Assembly: GCA_019856515.1 (NCBI GenBank)
Contig: CP082230.1
Coordinates: forward strand, 124,001-188,000
Direction of reading: 5' to 3'
DNA: 64,000 nucleotides
Source of the DNA: Prolixibacteraceae bacterium
GTDB taxonomy: Bacteria > Bacteroidota > Bacteroidia > Bacteroidales > Prolixibacteraceae
In this document: piece by piece, positions 61,911-64,000 of the stretch
Layout: each line of letters starts with the position of its first letter
Position numbering within the stretch: the stretch's first letter is position 1
Notes under the pieces: model-generated
The model's database searches: none
What the model was told of the DNA's origin: nothing
The model's input: the letters and a program-made list of their open reading frames with translations, nothing else
Position numbers and translations under genes: made by a program

Positions 61911-64000
61911 ATGAAAATTAGAAGTATTTGTTTTTTCCTAATGTTGATAGGGGCATTGTATACCCCTATGCTTAATGGGCATGTTATGGCTTCTCCTAAG
62001 GAGATGGTGGCACAACATCAAAAAGTGGTAAAAGGTGTTGTAAAAGATCGAGATGGGCAGCTTGTGGTGGGTGCGAGTGTCTTCTTGAAAGGTAGTTCTG
62101 TAGGAACAGTAACTGATATTGATGGGAAGTATGTGCTTAAGCTACCATCAAAAGAGGGTATTTTGGTGGCTTCTTATATTGGTTATAAAAGCCAAGAGAT
62201 GGATCTCAATGGGCAGACCGTTGTTGATTTTGTACTGATTCCAAGCACTGAGATGATTGATGAACTTGTGGTGGTGGGGTATTCGACGGTGTCAAAGGGT
62301 GAATTGACTGGTTCTGTTGCTTCTATTGATCAAGAGTCATTGGTAGATGTGACGTCTCCAAGGGTTGAATCAGCACTGCAAGGGAAGGCTTCTGGTGTTT
62401 TTGTATCTAATGCAGGTGGACAACCCGGAAGCCCTGCTAAAATTCGTATCCGAGGGAAAGGATCATTGAGTTCTAATGTCGATCCCCTGTGGGTTGTCGA
62501 TGGTGTCGTAGGGGCAGATGGAAGTGTTCTGAGCCCAAATGAAATTGAGAGTGTATCAATACTCAAGGATGCTTCTGCGACTGCTTTATATGGATCAAGA
62601 GGAGCCAATGGTGTCATTGTGTTGACCACTAAGAAAGGTAAAGTTGGCGTTAACCAAATTCATGTAAATGGAACTTTCGGGGTGTCGAAACTAAATATGG
62701 GGAACTTTGAGCTGATGAATAGTCATGAATTATATGACTATCATAAACAGTGGAATACAAACCCTTGGTTTACTGAAGGCCTTAAAGAGCGTAATTATGA
62801 TTGGTTTGACCAAGCAGTAGAAGTGGGAGAGGTTAGAAATATTAATGTTGCCTTTCAAGGAGCTGGTGAGAAATCAAGTACTTATGTTCTCGGGGATTAT
62901 TATAGTGAAGATGGTGCGATTAAGGGCTATTCTTACACTAAGTATTCAGCAAGGTTGAACAACGAATATCAATTTAGTGATCGTTTTCGTTTAAAAACGA
63001 AAGTGTCTGCTTCGTACAAAGATGTGTCGGATCGTCAACATTCTCTTTACTCTATGTATCGATATTTACCATGGGACCAGCCTTATAATAGCAAAGGGGA
63101 GATGTTGAGAGGAGATGAGGGAACTACTGTTAACGATCATGGTGATTATTGGTTAGGTCGTGATCAAAGTAACTATCTGTATGATTTGCAATGGAACTAT
63201 TTGAATGGTGTTACTTATAATGGTTCTTTGAATGTAGGTTTTGATTTTAGGATTGCGGAAGGGGTCACCTTTGAGTCGATAAATAGTGCCTCATATAATC
63301 ATTATGTGTCGAAAACGTATACAGACCCTCGTTCGACATCAGGAAAAGCAGATAAAGGGGTTTTGAGTGATTACCACTATACGGATGTGCAGAAATTTAC
63401 CAATCAATTGCTACGCTTTAGCCACTCTTTTGAGAATGTACATCACGTGAGAGCATTGTTTGCTTATGAGTATTCTGACTTTGAATATTCGACAACTAAG
63501 GCGAATGGTAAAGGTGTTCCTGTAGGTGCTGAGATACTCGATTTGGCTTCCAAGCCTCAAGAAGTAGAGGGACGGAAACAAGAAGATGCGATACAGTCCT
63601 ATATCTTTAATCTGAACTATATGTATGATGTGAAATATATGTTACAGTTTTCGGCAAGAAGAGATGGTGCATCTAGATTTGGGAAAGAGAAGCAGTATGG
63701 AAACTTTGCAACGATAAGTGGGGCATGGTCGCTTCATGAAGAGGAATTTATGAAGTCCTTGTCATGGGTGGATTTCTTTAAATTAAGAGGGAGTTATGGA
63801 TCGGTTGGTAATATGCCTACTTCCTATTATGGTTCATTGGGTTTATACTCTAATTCTTATAGCTATAATGGGGAGCCTGGTGCTTTCCCCTCACAATTGA
63901 AAAATGATGAGCTTACTTGGGAGAAATCGTATATGACAGATATTGCAATAGAGCTAAGTCTGTGGGATTGTCTTGACTTCTCGATGGATTTGTATAGTAA
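61911..64000 (+). CDS. SusC/RagA-family TonB-linked outer-membrane protein (3' end outside the window)
   Basis: Open from ATG 61911 to the window edge (696 codons, no stop). Signal peptide, then the carboxypeptidase-like domain (about 42-118, VVKGVVKDRDGQLVVGASVFLKG). A TonB-box-like DELVVVGYSTVSKGELTG, then the plug with the SusC signature LWVVDGVVG, NEIESVSILKDASATALYGSRGANGVIVLTTKKG. The barrel begins after that. SusC-type receptors import oligosaccharides or other large nutrients with a SusD lipoprotein, which would be expected downstream, outside the window. It is divergent from the RADAR operon. Confidence 0.93.
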   Translation, partial: MKIRSICFFLMLIGALYTPMLNGHVMASPKEMVAQHQKVVKGVVKDRDGQLVVGASVFLKGSSVGTVTDIDGKYVLKLPSKEGILVASYIGYKSQEMDLNGQTVVDFVLIPSTEMIDELVVVGYSTVSKGELTGSVASIDQESLVDVTSPRVESALQGKASGVFVSNAGGQPGSPAKIRIRGKGSLSSNVDPLWVVDGVVGADGSVLSPNEIESVSILKDASATALYGSRGANGVIVLTTKKGKVGVNQIHVNGTFGVSKLNMGNFELMNSHELYDYHKQWNTNPWFTEGLKERNYDWFDQAVEVGEVRNINVAFQGAGEKSSTYVLGDYYSEDGAIKGYSYTKYSARLNNEYQFSDRFRLKTKVSASYKDVSDRQHSLYSMYRYLPWDQPYNSKGEMLRGDEGTTVNDHGDYWLGRDQSNYLYDLQWNYLNGVTYNGSLNVGFDFRIAEGVTFESINSASYNHYVSKTYTDPRSTSGKADKGVLSDYHYTDVQKFTNQLLRFSHSFENVHHVRALFAYEYSDFEYSTTKANGKGVPVGAEILDLASKPQEVEGRKQEDAIQSYIFNLNYMYDVKYMLQFSARRDGASRFGKEKQYGNFATISGAWSLHEEEFMKSLSWVDFFKLRGSYGSVGNMPTSYYGSLGLYSNSYSYNGEPGAFPSQLKNDELTWEKSYMTDIAIELSLWDCLDFSMDLYS

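Noticed and set aside
1..64000. CRISPR array or rRNA/tRNA genes
   Set aside because: No regularly spaced 25-40 bp direct repeats and no cloverleaf or rRNA-like stretches were found by eye.

Overview
The window is AT-rich DNA from a member of the Bacteroidota. The evidence is TonB/SusC-type receptors with carboxypeptidase-like N-terminal domains, type IX secretion (T9SS) C-terminal sorting domains on secreted lyases, repeated TAnnTTTG -7 promoter boxes just upstream of genes, and DUF4857/DUF4876/DUF6850 families. Two polysaccharide lyase family 8 enzymes, a formylglycine-type sulfatase and a GH20 hexosaminidase suggest a glycosaminoglycan degrader, perhaps marine (Marinilabiliales-like). That placement is inference.

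Layout. 0-3 kb: TSUP-family exporter and an LTA-synthase-like membrane phosphatase/sulfatase. 3-8.7 kb: a tightly packed operon of TetR regulator, LolA-like periplasmic protein, two FtsX/LolCE-type permeases, LolD-type ATPase and an outer-membrane protein, with a TetR-like palindrome over the promoter. 8.7-13.1 kb: ferredoxin, secreted aldose 1-epimerase, GH20 lipoprotein with PA14 domain. 13.2-15.8 kb: UvrD-like helicase with an embedded DnaQ-type exonuclease. 15.9-16.8 kb: decayed element with terminal inverted repeats (copy A). 16.9-25.6 kb: tandem duplicated PL8 lyases with T9SS tails, a small Cys-rich protein and a sulfatase. 26-35.6 kb: an eight-gene minus-strand operon (TonB receptor, DUF4876 lipoprotein, DUF6850 barrel, ABC-2 transporter, DUF4857, Cys-rich lipoprotein, PepSY-TM protein). 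36-39.7 kb: purL. 40.3-49.6 kb: BspA-like LRR protein, DUF2157/GDYXXLXY pair, an unknown secreted protein, zinc-ribbon/SPFH pair, SulP transporter. 49.7-51.7 kb: gene-free DNA with an orphan terminator and inverted copy B of the decayed element.

51.75-60.93 kb is the most interesting part. It is a four-gene minus-strand defence operon resembling RADAR: two tandem RdrA-type ATPases, an RdrB-type adenosine deaminase, and, overlapping rdrB by 4 bp, a small two-TM protein whose soluble part reads as a STING-type cyclic-dinucleotide-binding domain. No CD-NTase is visible in the window. A RADAR module coupled to a transmembrane STING would be unusual, since the RADAR membrane accessories I know of are Csx27-like and SLATT proteins. 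The window closes inside a SusC/RagA-family receptor (from 61.9 kb).
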